DNA of 64,000 nucleotides from Lineus longissimus (Eukaryota > Nemertea > Pilidiophora > Heteronemertea > Lineidae): the NCBI RefSeq assembly GCF_910592395.1, contig NC_088310.1, positions 8,625,501 through 8,689,500 on the forward strand, given 5' to 3'. Shown here piece by piece: positions 49,950-61,452 of the stretch (within the stretch, counting starts at the first letter, position 1; every line of letters starts with the position of its first letter). The notes beneath the pieces are model-generated. The model was not told the DNA's origin and made no database searches. It saw only the letters and a list, made by a program, of their open reading frames with translations. A program made the translations under genes and the position numbers.

Positions 49950-50881
49950 ACTAAGTAATGCATACAGATACTGACCAATACCCTGGAGAGAGCGATGGAA
50001 CATCAAGCAGAGGCATGACACAAGAAGCCCAGTATAGAAATGGCACGTCATGTATAAACTTGGTGCACTCTGTAGAGACATGACACATCCAAGGGAAAAA
50101 TGGCCCATCCAGTAGAGACTGCATGTTACACCATGATGAGACATGTTAAACTCTGTGGAGAGATGATACATCCAGGAGAGACATGGAACACCCTGTAGAA
50201 ATATGACACATCCAATAGAAAAATGGCCCATCCAGTAGAGACTGCATGGTACACCATAATGAGACATGTTAAACTCTGTAGAGAGATGATACATCCAGCA
50301 GAGACGTGACACACCCTGTAGAGACATGACACATCCAAGAGAAACATGGCTCATCCATTAGAGACTGCATGGTACACCATAATGAGACATGTTAAACTCC
50401 GTAGAGAGATGATACATCCAGCAGAGACATGACACACCCTGTAGAGACAAAGCACAGCCAGTAGAGCCATAACACATTTAGCAGAAACCTGGCTATTCCA
50501 ATAGAGACAGGGCACATCCAGTATAGACATGGCACATCCTCAGAATCACGGTACACCCTGTAGAAATCTTATACACCCTGTAAAGACATTAGCACACCCA
50601 GTAGAGCCATAACACATTCAATAGAAACCTGGAACATCCAATAGAGAAATGGCAGATCCTTAGAAACATGGTACACCCTGTAGAAATGTTATACACACTG
50701 TAAAGACATGGCAGACCCTGTCTAGACGTGGCACATACAGTAGAAACATTGCACATCCAGTAGAGACATGGAACATCCTGTAGAGACACAGCAGGCCCTG
50801 TAGAGAAGACATGGCGCAGCTTTGTATTGAGAGAGACGGCACATCCAGTGAAGAGATGGCCCATCCAATTGAGACATGGGG
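49950..50881 (-). repeat. ~24-bp minisatellite, block B left array, with ~123-bp higher-order units
   Basis: Tandem ACATCCAGTAGAGACATGGC and ACACCCTGTAGAGACATG units. From 50040 to 50440 they form a higher-order repeat of ~123 bp (GAGATGATACATCCAG at roughly 50158, 50281 and 50405). The minus-strand frame of 136 codons (LYWMGHFSIGC type) is a repeat product. Confidence 0.92.
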
Positions 50882-50980
50882 TCATATGAATAATGACTTG
50901 TAAATGATTTTACTTCAGTTTTGTACAGAAAGGCCTAGTGTAAATGTACATGGGGTTTTCAGTAGTCTTTATTCATATCA
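50882..50980. mobile_element. Hairpin element copy (family of 32119-32230)
   Basis: It starts TCATATGAATAATGACTTGT and ends GTAGTCTTTATTCATATCA, with TTTTGTACAGAAAGGCCTAG and TGTAAATGTACATGG inside. Arms are diverged by a few bases from the perfect copy at 32119. Confidence 0.75.
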
Positions 50981-51004
50981 CCCATGGGCTGATATGATTA
51001 AGGC

Positions 51005-53655
51005 CACCCCACGTGACTTCATCGACGAGTGTGCGAAATCCTTTTGTTCGGCCTCATTCAGCCTTTTGTCGCCTCCTTGGTCGGTCGACTGGCTTCCCCT
51101 CCTGTCCATTTTACTTTTCTCCGATTTTCGACCACAGTATTTTGTGTCTTTCCTCTCAGGCTTGCCTGAATCTCACACGGCTCTTTATCTATCTTTCTTC
51201 GGGTCACCCTAGGGAGCTTCTTCGCTCGGCTAGGGGGGACGGCATCGTAGCAGACCATTGGGGGGCGTGCTCGAGCCAGAGATATGAGATATATGTATAA
51301 CTGTCGCCTTGGGAGTCTTGCGTAGGCTCGCCAGTGAGCACAGTAGAGATGAATCGGGCGTTGCAGTTCCTCTCTGAACGCGCCGATAGGCGACTATATA
51401 GGGGAAGTCACGCTCGACTATTTTTTAGTCTGATTCGAACTCTAAAATTTTCTACAATTTTACATCGCCAAAGCCAGACAGTGCACACATATATATTGGG
51501 CAAGCTTACGTCAAAGTCACCCTACGAGCTGTCAGTTCGCCCTTGCGTAATTTTAGAATTTTCGGGCGATTCCCAGCCATGCGGGCAAGAGCAAAATTTC
51601 TAAGCCGGCATTTGTGTCCCTTGTTTCGTAAGTACAAAGCCTAGAGTTCCTAAACCCATGTCAGATAACAAGGAATAGCGCCCTTGTTTAGCTCTTTACT
51701 TCCACCCGGGGTAACTTCCCTAGTGATCTTTTTCACGTGGGTGGGGGGGTTGAGAGCTTTCTGTCCTTCCTAAATGTAATCTCTATTTGTTTTGCAGAAT
51801 CAACGCTTTAGAGCGTATAACGTGCCAACGTGATCCGGTGTCAGCTTCGCGCTCTGCAAGGTTCTCGCCAAGCTGGGTAAACCTCAAGGGACAGAAAGCC
51901 CAACTCCCCGCCCAATTTTGCCCAAAATTTGAGGACGTTTTTTCCCGGCGGCTAAGCTTTGATGTAAATAGTATTGCGCTAAGAGACCCAGATAATTTCG
52001 TTGCCGGCCAGTTGCACGAGCATGCCAGTTCTTTGGATGAAATTCTTCCCCCTGACGACCCTATGTCGCAACAGTACAGCCAACTGGCTACATAATGGAG
52101 TGGACATATAGAGCCATTTTTTAAGCATTTCAAGGGAAATTTTAAAGGGCAAGCATTTGACTCTCAGCGCCCGCCTTCTGAGTCGTTCCAAAATTCGCCC
52201 TCCTGTGCTAAATTTGCAAGCTTTATTGCATCAGAGTTGGAACAAAGAATAAAGCCATCTTTAGAGAATGCGGTAGAGGTACTTCCTATTGTGACATCCT
52301 AGGCGCGGGAAACCCGGCGGCATCTCCGCTCGTTAAATCGTACATAAAACATATAGCAGGGGAGCAAGCAAGAGCTCAGGTTGTTCCCACTCAGGCCAAG
52401 CCCATGTTTCTCTCAAAAATTATCAAAATTGCCGCCTATATTGATGATCAAATAACTCGTAGTAACCTGTCGCCAAGGCAACGTTTCGCTCTACATAGAG
52501 ATCAAGCTTATTTCAAACTTCAATTCTTTGCGGGAGATCGTGCCAGTGATTTAGGCAGAGTCGCAAGCCAACTTAGACAACTCGGGTGTGGCGATATCGC
52601 ACTCCTTCACAAAAGCGATTAGGGGGGCTACCGGCGTTTGCAACACTTTCACGGTTACACGCTGTTCCAATGTTGTTACCTGCCCGATTGCGGGTCTTGA
52701 CCGTTATGTAAGCTGGGCTCGTTCATGGGCGGTGGATCTCTCGTTAGGTTATCTCTTTAGAGTGGTATCGGAAAATGGTACCGTCTTAAATAAACCCGTA
52801 TCATACACTACTATGTATCATCGCCTGGTCCATTACCTACGTACCCTCGGCATATACCAGGGTGAGACCCCTCACAGCATAAGAGTGGGTTGCTCTATCA
52901 CCCTAGCACTTTTATGATGCGCAGCAACCTCTACACCCTCGTGAAAGTAACGCCACCGACACGATCGCCACCGACACGATGAGGCACGTGGGTTGGTCGA
53001 CAAGAAAATCTTATGCTTATTACACTAGGGAAGGCTCGTTGAAGCGAGCTATTGTCGTTGTCCGTAGTTTGGCTAGCTCCTCAAGTGCACCACTCAGGCT
53101 GGAAAGAGAGTTCGAGCAGTATGCATCCTTTAATGCCTTTCCGCCAGCGCTATATAATTTTCACGCAAATCTGATTCAACACAAAATACGATTGTAAGCG
53201 CTCATTCAATTACATTAGTTCATTAATTCAATGATATGCATGCATACATGTTCACAACAAGGACTTCTATATCACGGTAATCGCAGGCCCCTAAACCAAA
53301 ACTCTTCATCAAGTTCTAGCTTCTATCATCATTCTCACTAAAGTGATTTCGGTAATAATACGTTTTGCGTTTGCATCATGTTAACTCCCGTTTCTGTAGC
53401 CGTATGTCACGTATATACATGTACTCTTGGTTCAAAGGAATAAAAGTATCTCTGTATAAGATATATCCGCCTTGTATAATTTTCTTTCACGCGTTGGAGA
53501 AGTTATAGGAGTTTTGGGAGTGGTGGGAGTGTTGGAATAGGAATGAGCGAGATTTTGCCTGGCGCATTCGAAATTGAAGGAATGTCGTGCTCAGTTCCTC
53601 CCAATACTCTTCCTCATGAGCACACGATTGGATGGAGTCACGTGGGGTGCTATCA
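51005..53655 (+). mobile_element. Tyrosine-recombinase element, longer copy
   Basis: It begins CACCCCACGTGAC and ends GTCACGTGGGGTG plus CTATCA; the 13-bp ends are perfect inverted repeats. Its first 64 bp (51005-51068) recur exactly at 53656-53719 and its last 74 bp (53582-53655) recur exactly at 54273-54346. It carries a decayed tyrosine recombinase reading region (51780-53197) and no recognisable reverse transcriptase. It resembles Crypton elements (recombinase only). The A-B-A-B layout of ends also recalls PAT/Ngaro split direct repeats. Which class applies is open. Confidence 0.75.
51780..53197 (+). pseudogene. Tyrosine recombinase (phage-integrase fold), frameshifted
   Basis: Segments in three frames line up with one recombinase. 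51787-52095 and 52130-52300 give an N-terminal region. 52310-52622 carries a helical core-binding part and GDRASDLG, the first catalytic arginine (as in GLRISEL). 52625-52917 carries TPHSIRVGCS, the HxxR motif. 52979-53197 carries MRHVGWSTRKSYAYYTR, the H/W and catalytic tyrosine region. It is broken by a stop at 52300, a frameshift near 52610, a stop at 52915 and an exact 15-bp tandem duplication CGCCACCGACACGAT at 52951-52980. All catalytic motifs except a clear lysine are visible. Confidence 0.85.
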
Positions 53656-53668
53656 CACCCCACGTGAC
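53637..53668. repeat. 13-bp inverted repeat at the junction of the two recombinase elements
   Basis: GTCACGTGGGGTG, loop CTATCA, CACCCCACGTGAC. It is formed by the right end of the first copy meeting the left end of the second. A site like this is where a recombinase would be expected to act. Confidence 0.85.
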
Positions 53669-54346
53669 TTCATCGACGAGTGTGCGAAATCCTTTTGTTC
53701 GGCCTCATTCAGCCTTTTGCCCCGAGAGGGGAGGAGAATGGCTGCTCCCCAGCTGTCCCGTTCGAGGAGGCAAGACCACAATTGATTTTTAAGCCTTTAA
53801 GCAGTTAAATTGTCAATGTTTGACCGCGACGCATCAAATACTGCGTGGGGTTGTGAATCTGAAATTTAGATTATGTTATTCCGGAGAGTCGGGCAAGTAA
53901 ATGGTGAAAAATAAAAATGGTAGTTGACCACGGAAATTTTTTGATAATCGACAAATTAGACAGACTTTGATATTTCCACTCTTTTCAGCCAACTGGCAGA
54001 AAAACTCAAAACACGCCCCCTATTACCCAATTAGCAAAATTCGAAATTAATTTTTTCATCAAATAATTTCTTTATATCGGTAGACTTGCCACAGCAAATA
54101 TTTTTCAAAACCTCTCCAAATATGTACTTGAGAGTTAAAAAAAAACATGCACTCGTCTAATTGATAGGCCTAGTTCATACATTAGAAATAGCGTCGTTAG
54201 CTTTCTTGAGACGTTTGCTTTGCCCACCCACCCACCCCAGTTCTCCGTCCTTTCGCTTTTCTGCTTTTGCAGATGTCGTGCTCAGTTCCTCCCAATACTC
54301 TTCCTCATGAGCACACGATTGGATGGAGTCACGTGGGGTGCTATCA
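53656..54346 (+). mobile_element. Tyrosine-recombinase element, short non-autonomous copy
   Basis: It has the same 64-bp left end and 74-bp right end as the longer copy, and the same CTATCA after its right end. It is only 691 bp long with an unrelated, AT-rich interior without a reading frame. It is joined head to tail to the longer copy without any base between the two repeats. Confidence 0.75.
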
Positions 54347-54444
54347 TAGCAAATGCTTTTACTTCAATTTTGTACAGAAAGGCCTAGTGTAATTGTACAT
54401 GGAGTTTTAGATAAAAGCATTTGCTAGTCTTTATTCATATCACC

Positions 54445-55600
54445 AAGTGTGCTGGAGAGACATGGCATACCTTGTATAGCAAAGGCTGTTGAATCATGGC
54501 ACACCCTTTAGAGAGAAGGCACATCCAGTAGAGTCATGGTGTATACCCTTAAGGAGCATGGCACACCCTGTATGTCTCATTGCACCAGATGTCGAGATAA
54601 TCTACGTTCCTGGCCATGCAGGCATCACCTTCAATGAAAAGGCTGAGAAACTAGCAGGCAGCGTCGATATCTTCGAGGACCTGGACCCAGCGCCAAGGGA
54701 CGTCACTAACTGCTTACAGCGCCGGCTACACCAGGTGGATCTAGACTCAAGGTCTACATGGTCTCTAGACAGGATGCTGGAGAGGGGAACAGAGAGAGGA
54801 GACGGTGCCAAGTGTCACTTGCGAGGGACACGTACACATTTGGCTACACAACTGAAGACAGGTGCCATGACAAGGATGGGACTGGTGGTGCTGATGGACT
54901 TGTTTGAGGGAGAAGGGCCAGTGAGCTATCCAGAGCCTCCACTTCTCTGATGTCCACACAACAACACTCTGAGAGAAGGCAGACTGTAGAAACATGGCAC
55001 ACCCTGAAGATAGGAGGCATATCCCCAAGAAATATAATGCCCCCCTAAGGAGTGTGGTGTAGTTGTTCATCGGGTCCATGGCTATTTCTCCACCGTCGGT
55101 GTGAGACCCCAGGAATAGTGTCCGTTTGCCTTACTCAACCCGGGTGAATAAATGGGTACTGATAAGGTGTTGCTTTGAGGATGTTGTACATTGTGAAGCA
55201 ACTTACATTACTCTATTTTTAAAGAGAGATGGCCAAGCTGGTAGAGACAAGGCATGGTGTACTTGCAAGAGAATTGCACTTCCAGTAGCAAGATGACATA
55301 GCCTGTAGATAATTATAAGACAGACCCTCTGGAGAGTTGGAAATCCTGCAGAGACATGGCACATCCAGCAGAAACATATCACATCCAGCAGAAACATGAT
55401 GCACCCATGTAGAGAGCCTCTTTGGAAAATCAAGTGAAGACATGGTACACCCAGACTCCTGGGGCAGTCAGTACAGTGACAGGACTAGGCCGGTCCTCTG
55501 CGTCCGGAGCGTAAGTACACCCAATAGAAATTAAAGATGTTTCCCCCAGTAGATGAATGACACATCCTGTAGAGACATGGCGCACTATGTCTTTACTGGA
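54445..55600 (-). repeat. ~24-bp minisatellite, block B middle arrays
   Basis: Degenerate ACATCCAGTAGAGACATGGC units flank an RNase H fragment (54575-54950) and non-satellite sequence at 55025-55220. Orientation matches the 49950 array. Confidence 0.75.
54575..54950 (+). pseudogene. RNase H domain fragment of a retroelement
   Basis: The frame from 54489 to the TGA at 54948 reads minisatellite-derived sequence and then VEIIYVPGHAGITFNEKAEK, followed by LAGS, DVTNCLQRRLHQ and DRMLERGTERGDGAKCHLRG. VPGHAG and NEKAxKLA are the C-terminal RNase H motifs; the segment after them resembles retroelement RNase H proteins that carry an RGVERGS-type tail. The final acidic residue is E where active enzymes have D (NERADRLA type). 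The N-terminal catalytic part is missing, so it is a dead or co-opted fragment. Confidence 0.7.
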
Positions 55601-55619
55601 TGTGCCATCTCTATCTGTC

Positions 55620-56450
55620 TATGCAGGGTGTGCAGCAAAGTGTCCCACTGTACCCTTGAAGACAGTCCTAACAATACCTACTTGACAACGTAAGTAGCCT
55701 ACTTGAAGCAGGTACCTGAGAGGTACCTTGTGAACCTTGTGAACCTGAAGTACTTCATGTAACTGCGTCATATCATCTAGCTGGGACAACATCAGAACCC
55801 TTCTGCCTTTGGAGGAACAACCTACTATGCTCTTGAAGAATGGCTCAACCTGACCATTGAGACAAATATGCCTACCCGAAGAAACTCATGAACCAGAAGT
55901 AACTAGTGGAAAAGTAGGGCCTACCTCTAACAGCATCAGGACAATGTTGTTTCAGTATTAAGCTCACCGTGCTACTGAATAAAGGTCCAAGTACATACCC
56001 TGCTCGGCAACAACTAGCTCATGTTCCTGAGGCAGGCCTACCTCATACACCTGGGGTATGATATCTACCTGGGACAATGTTCGGTCTCACTGTGCAATTG
56101 AAGACAGGCCAAATATTGCAATAGGCAACTTGAAGAAGCTCCTGGGAGATAGTTCATTACAGCATCAGGACAATTCATTCATATTTGGGTCGAGTTTCTT
56201 TGAGCTCGTGAAGAACGGCGCAACCAGACCATAGAGACAACTCCAGCAGCTCTTATCAAGAAGGGTACTTCGGACAATGAAGTTTGCAGGACACTTGGGA
56301 CAAATTCACGGCTTCTATCTGCAGAAGCTTCTGACTGCTACCGAAGACAGGCTCAGGCACCACACTAGCCTACTTGAGGAAGCTCATGTATGTGGGATCA
56401 TGTACTTGATCGAGGTTACTCATTGACCTGGGACAACATCATGACCTTTC
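55620..56450 (+). repeat. Degenerate complex repeat, spacer of block B
   Basis: Several diverged copies of a roughly 150-200 bp unit with GGGACAACATCAG-ACC, CTTCTGCCTTTGGAGG, CTCTTGAAGA, CCTACTTGAAG and CTGAGGTACC-like blocks. It is shared with 30560-30945. Confidence 0.6.
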
Positions 56451-56454
56451 TGCA

Positions 56455-57300
56455 ATGAGTAGAGGTTCTGTACGTGCCATCTGTCTGCAGGATGTTCCTA
56501 TACGGTGTGCCATGTCTCTACTGAATGTGACATCCCTCTATTACGGTGTACCAAGTTGTTACAGGGTGTGCCATATATCTACAGGGTGTGTGCCACATCT
56601 CTACTGGATGTGCCTTGTCTCAACCGGATGTGCAATCTCTCTACCGGGTGTACCATGTTTCGACAGGGTGTGATCTGTCTCTACCGGGTGTGCTGTCTCA
56701 CAGGATGTGCAATCTCTCTACAGGGTGTACCATGTTTCAACGGGGTGTGATCTGTCTCTACTGGGTGTGCTGTCTCACAGGATGTGCAATCTCTCTACAG
56801 GGTGTACCATGTTTCGACGGGGTGTGATCTGTCTCTACTGGGTGTGCTGTCTCAAAGGATGTGCAATCTCTCTACGCTATGTACCATGTTTCTACAGGGT
56901 CTGCCATGTCCGCGCAGGATGTGACACTTCTCTACAGGGTGCACCATTTTTTGTATTTGATGTGACATGTCCCCCACTGCTGGTTGTGCAGTCTCACTAC
57001 AGGGTGTGCAATGTTTTTACTGAATGTGTGATCTTTCTACAGGGTGTACCATGTCTCTTTAGAATGTGACATATCGTTACAGGGTGTACCAGGTTCACTA
57101 TAAGGCGTACCAAGTCTCTATTGGATGCGACATGTCTCTTCTGGATGTCCTATCTCCTTACATGGACAGGTGAGCTATGTCTTTCCTCGAAGAGAGATCC
57201 TTCTGCAGGGTGTACCATGTCTTTACTGGGTACAACATGTTTCTACTGGATGTGCCACCTCTGTATAGGGAAGGCTGTGTTTTTATAAGATGTTCCATCG
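56455..57300 (+). repeat. ~24-bp minisatellite, block B right array (inverted), 77-bp higher-order units
   Basis: Units read CTCTACTGGATGTGCC and CTCTACAGGGTGTACCATG. Three 77-bp higher-order copies (TGATCTGTCTCTAC at 56671, 56748 and 56825) are nearly identical, a sign of recent amplification. Because 77 is not a multiple of three, several overlapping frames appear; none is taken as a gene. Confidence 0.92.
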
Positions 57301-60300
57301 TCCATGATTACATGTAGCTCTCACAGTTGATTCGAACAAGAAGTTAGCAAGACAAAATATCATTTGTGACAGGTATATTTACAGCAATAATACATTAGTT
57401 ATGATTATTCCACATTAACATGTTGAAGGTGAACTGAGACTCACAACAGTTCTTGAATTCATATAATTGTAATCAGTGTGGTGATTCAACAGACCAATAG
57501 TCATTGTCTGTCTAGTTGGTTCCGCAACAGTGGAACACAAAGAAATTGGATTACATGCTTATTGCTGTGTTTAAACGCTCCATGTACCAAAGTTAACATA
57601 ATTATCCCGATTTCATTGTGATCCCCTGATACGGTATTTGTCATTCATGCAAGCCGTCCCGGTGTGACATTGTCACATCTTGAATGATGTCGTCTTCAAC
57701 AAGAGTGTTCCAACAGCTTATAACATAATCATGGCTAATCATGACAACCCCTGCCTGGGCAAACTACGTTCCCGTGTGACGTCAGGCGTAGAATGACGTC
57801 AGTTAATAATTTTTTACCTGGAAATATTTTAACTTGGTGAGCACTCATCGGAACATTCAGATACATATATCTCTCAAATAATGTAACTGCCAGTCCAACT
57901 TTAACCCTCCCGAAACAAAATGCAGGCTTAATGTCGGAGAGAAGGCTGGTGAAGCAAATAGGCCAAAATTTACATAATATATACATATTGATGACAGATT
58001 GTTCAAATAATGAGCATTCTGATTTATTTTCATGAATTAACTGCATGCAGTCTTGATTTTAGAATGAGTTTATAAGGTCACAAGCTTGTTTATAGTGAGT
58101 GCTGCAAATTTAGCCTTGCAAACTGATTGTTAAAAACTTGTATTAAATTTATCTGTGCATTAATCGGTTTAAGTTTGATATTATAATTTAAAAAAAAATT
58201 AAATTGATACCGTACATGTAACTGAAATAAGTAAGAAAACTAATTTACTGAGAGCCACTGGAATTGTGGGTGCTTGAGGGTTGACCATAGGCACCATAAA
58301 TTTTTCTAGAACCTGAAATCCTTAAGCAATCAGCACTCTTTAAAAATGAATGCCAATTTCAAGGGTGGGAGACAGCTCTTCATTTTCCAGAGAACAGACT
58401 CCTATCATTGAAAGTGGCATTCACTTCATTTTAAAGGAGTTCTTCCAATTGCTTTAGGATTTCAGGTTCCAACTAAAATGGTGATGCCTGTGGTCAACCC
58501 TTAACTGACAGGTCTAGAGAACACACGACTACACGTAGTCCTGCTAACAGTTCACAATATATGCAACCATTAAGATTCTAGATGTTGGCCTCTTGAAACC
58601 GAATTGCAAATTGTGCAAACATTATTTTCAACATAGAATAAAAAGAGGCACATCGAGTGCAATAAAAACAAGTGCACACTTGATAGAATATTCACATTGC
58701 TTGAGAGTGCTGGTAATTACAAAATAAACTGAACTTGATGTAAAATCATCAGCTCCTAAAGAACAGATAGACTTTTCTCGGAGAAGTGGAGTAATTAAAC
58801 TGGTAAGGTGAACCATGACCCATCACACCATGTACATTGCATTTGGGGCATATGGAGTTATCCACATTTTCACATAGCTTAGGTTACAAGCTACGTTTTG
58901 ATACCACTCCTATCATTGTATCTATGTGGTGCTTGAGATATTCATAAATATGTTTGGAGAAAACAACATGCTTTGCCCAGTAGATTTTGGAGAAAACTGA
59001 GGTTTTCCTAATGATCCAATAGCCATTTTTCTTTCACAAAAATTGCTTTGAAGTGTATTTGAAATATACCATCTGGTCTTGAGAGGCAAATGAGATATAG
59101 AAATAATGTACGCCAGAAATATTGAACATGTCTAGACAATATTGTATGTACATATTTGTACAAAGGGAATACACATTTACCACAGATATGCACTTTTTAA
59201 CTGATAAAACTGGTACAATGACATCAATTCTACACATCTATAGTTTCTTGTGAAAAATCTACCTACTTTTCTCAATATTCACTGACAACAGGTTTTATTA
59301 TTTTTTACAACTATTCAGATTAAAAACACCAATTATAATGTAGTTGTAATAGCGATAGTACTGTTATTAGTAGTGTGAATGTTTTAACTACATCAATACT
59401 TACCACACACTTTCTACTCTATTCAACTCTCAAACATTCACTCATCATATATGTAGTGCTAATGCAAATACACAGCGACCTGAATTAAGTAATTCGAATT
59501 TTTAAGAAAAGTGTAAGGAAAGGCTCACTACTATACATACTACGAATCAAACTAAATGAAAAACAGAAATACCATGTCATGAAGGTGCACGGTACAAGAA
59601 TATGACCAAATTTTCTCTTGGTCTTAGGATGTGATTGGTGGAATGCAAATCAGTAAAGGTCTCCAACGGATAGCCAATCAACAGGTTTATCAATGTGAAC
59701 TATTGCTGTCAAAGCTCCTGCCAGGTATCCTGCGTGGTAATTAAGAGAGACTCCCTATGACCAAACTTGAGTAACCATAGGAAAGAATACCTACAGTTAA
59801 TACACTACTAACATGTATAGTGGCCTTTGTTTATCTGCTTGCGTGCATCTTACATTTGTATGCAATATGCTGGTTAAACAGTGCAATTTAATGTTTGTAA
59901 AAGTAAGACCCTAGCTTTCACAGTTCTACACCTGGGAACATTTTGTCTTAAATCATTGATACTATTTTTACTACATAGAATTCATATAACAACTTCATAA
60001 CTCTCACATGTACTCCAAACATAACTTACAAAATCTCCTCAAATTGGCAAACAAATTTGAAAAAACTATATCTCTAATACTCCTAAGATGAAAGTAAACA
60101 CCAGTTATATGCCAAGGGCATACATATACCATCAAGTCATCAGGGCTAGCTACTGATATGAAACTTACAACACCTTACACTCCATTGAAGCAGGGCTTTC
60201 CGACCACCAAAAGCAGCCTAGTGGGGCGCCAAGCTGAATAAGGGGGAACCAGAAAACTACCAGGGAACCCCAGGGGGAGCAAGGCTGAAGCCCAGAGCAG

Positions 60301-61452
60301 CTTGGTGCAAAAAATGTAGGTTTTTTACAGCCCAATTACATTTTAACCACCGAACACAACAAATCCCCCTTATTAGTTCTATCCCAAACAGTCAGTTAAG
60401 GGTCATTGAATGTCTTCACTACATCAGAGACTTCAGCCAAGAGGAGGAAAAATTGAAAAGCCCTGACAGGATCGACTCTCGCAGCCACAGTAGTGCGAAT
60501 CCCTAATCACTAATCAGTAAATGTGATGAAATTTAAACAGTGAAAGTATGCACGTCATTGGTTAATTTTCAATTCAGGACCAAACCAGTAAGTATGCATA
60601 GCAAGGATTTCGGAGAGGACTGAGGTAGTTTTCCAGAAAAGCAAGGGCAGTTCATGATAAATTTTGAAAATGATTTTCATTTTAAGGGCATTTTCCATTG
60701 AATTTCAAAGACTTTTTTGCCAAAGGTGTCCTTTGGATGCCCCCCCCCCCTCCCTCCCTTCGTCTACACCTATGGTTATGGCATAGCAGGTAAATTTTGC
60801 GACAGAACAAATCCAGACTTTAGCCTACATGAAACAGCATTGCTAGCGAGATCCCCATCATCCAAATCACCAGAAGCCCCAAAGCCTTTCAAAGACTAGT
60901 CATCCTAGGATTTCAATGGAAATCCCCCTCACTGATTGTCTTTGGTACCCTAACAAGGGTGATGTTTCAAACGGAAAGTTCTGCTTTTTCTCCGTGCGCA
61001 TCACGAAAACTTTATGTTGACAGCAAAGACGACAGTAGTCCTCACTTGTGTCGTGCAATGGAAATGATCATTGGGTGAAATTGAATATTAGCCTTGGTCA
61101 TGCCCGAGGTACTGGTAATATCTCTAAACCACGTCTGACCACTTCTGCATGAGATGGAACCTTTTCAAATTTCCCTTCAAGATAGAAAATACAGGAACTT
61201 CATGCTGTGTTCAATGACCAATGCGACTTCAGAAATAGGGATGTCACCACCTTTGATTTGGAGACATCTCAGATTGCGTCAGTCTGTCGTCTGCATGAGA
61301 CCTCCGTGAACAAGACACCCTCTAACAAGCTCATTCCTAAGGGAGAGATTCAATGGAATTCCATTTTATCCACAAATGCCATAAAATCAAACGAAATTTA
61401 CACCACATTTCTGCTATATATTAAGATTGCATATTCAGTCCTTTTGACGAGT
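57301..61452. other. Intergenic and probable SNAP 3' region
   Basis: No conserved protein. It holds an inverted-repeat element (58274-58504), a dispersed repeat copy (58806-58951) and a poly-C tract at 60740-60752. The 3' untranslated region of the minus-strand SNAP gene starts at 61452 and its extent cannot be fixed. Confidence 0.4.
58274..58504. mobile_element. ~230-bp inverted-repeat element
   Basis: The left arm TTGAGGGTTGACCATAGGCA, with AGAACCTGAAATCCTTAAGC, pairs with the right arm GGATTTCAGGTTCC and TGCCTGTGGTCAACCCTTAA over about 55 bp with mismatches. The middle also has GAATGCCA and TGGCATTC as complements. It is typical of a miniature element, with no gene inside. Confidence 0.75.

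Larger units (their letters stand above)
50990..54442. mobile_element. Hairpin element interrupted by the recombinase element pair
   Basis: TGATATGATTAAGGC (50990-51004) corresponds to the first 16 bases of the hairpin family. The remainder, TAGCAAATGCTTTTAC onward to ATTCATATCA, resumes at 54347 and ends at 54442. The interval 51005-54346 is thus an insertion into this copy. Confidence 0.7.
49950..57300. mobile_element. Foldback-like inverted satellite block B
   Basis: Arrays at 49950-50881, 54445-55130 and 55220-55600 read CCCTGTAGAGACATGGCAC. Those at 56455-57300 read the reverse complement (GTGCCATGTCTCTACAGGG type). Between the two orientations lies the 55620-56450 spacer, related to 30560-30945. 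The left half has been expanded by hairpin and recombinase elements (50882-54442) and an RNase H fragment. The layout matches a Foldback/TU-type element; mobility is inferred. Confidence 0.5.

Noticed and set aside
51005-53655. Reading the recombinase element as a complete DIRS-type retrotransposon
   Set aside because: No reverse transcriptase or RNase H motif was found between the repeats, and the 51069-51780 stretch shows none. The RNase H fragment at 54575 lies outside the element ends.
49944-57069. Cysteine-rich frames (LYWMCHVSTGC type) as secreted repeat proteins
   Set aside because: Three frames overlap in the same array and the unit length of 22-25 bp with 77-bp and 123-bp higher-order repeats explains them.
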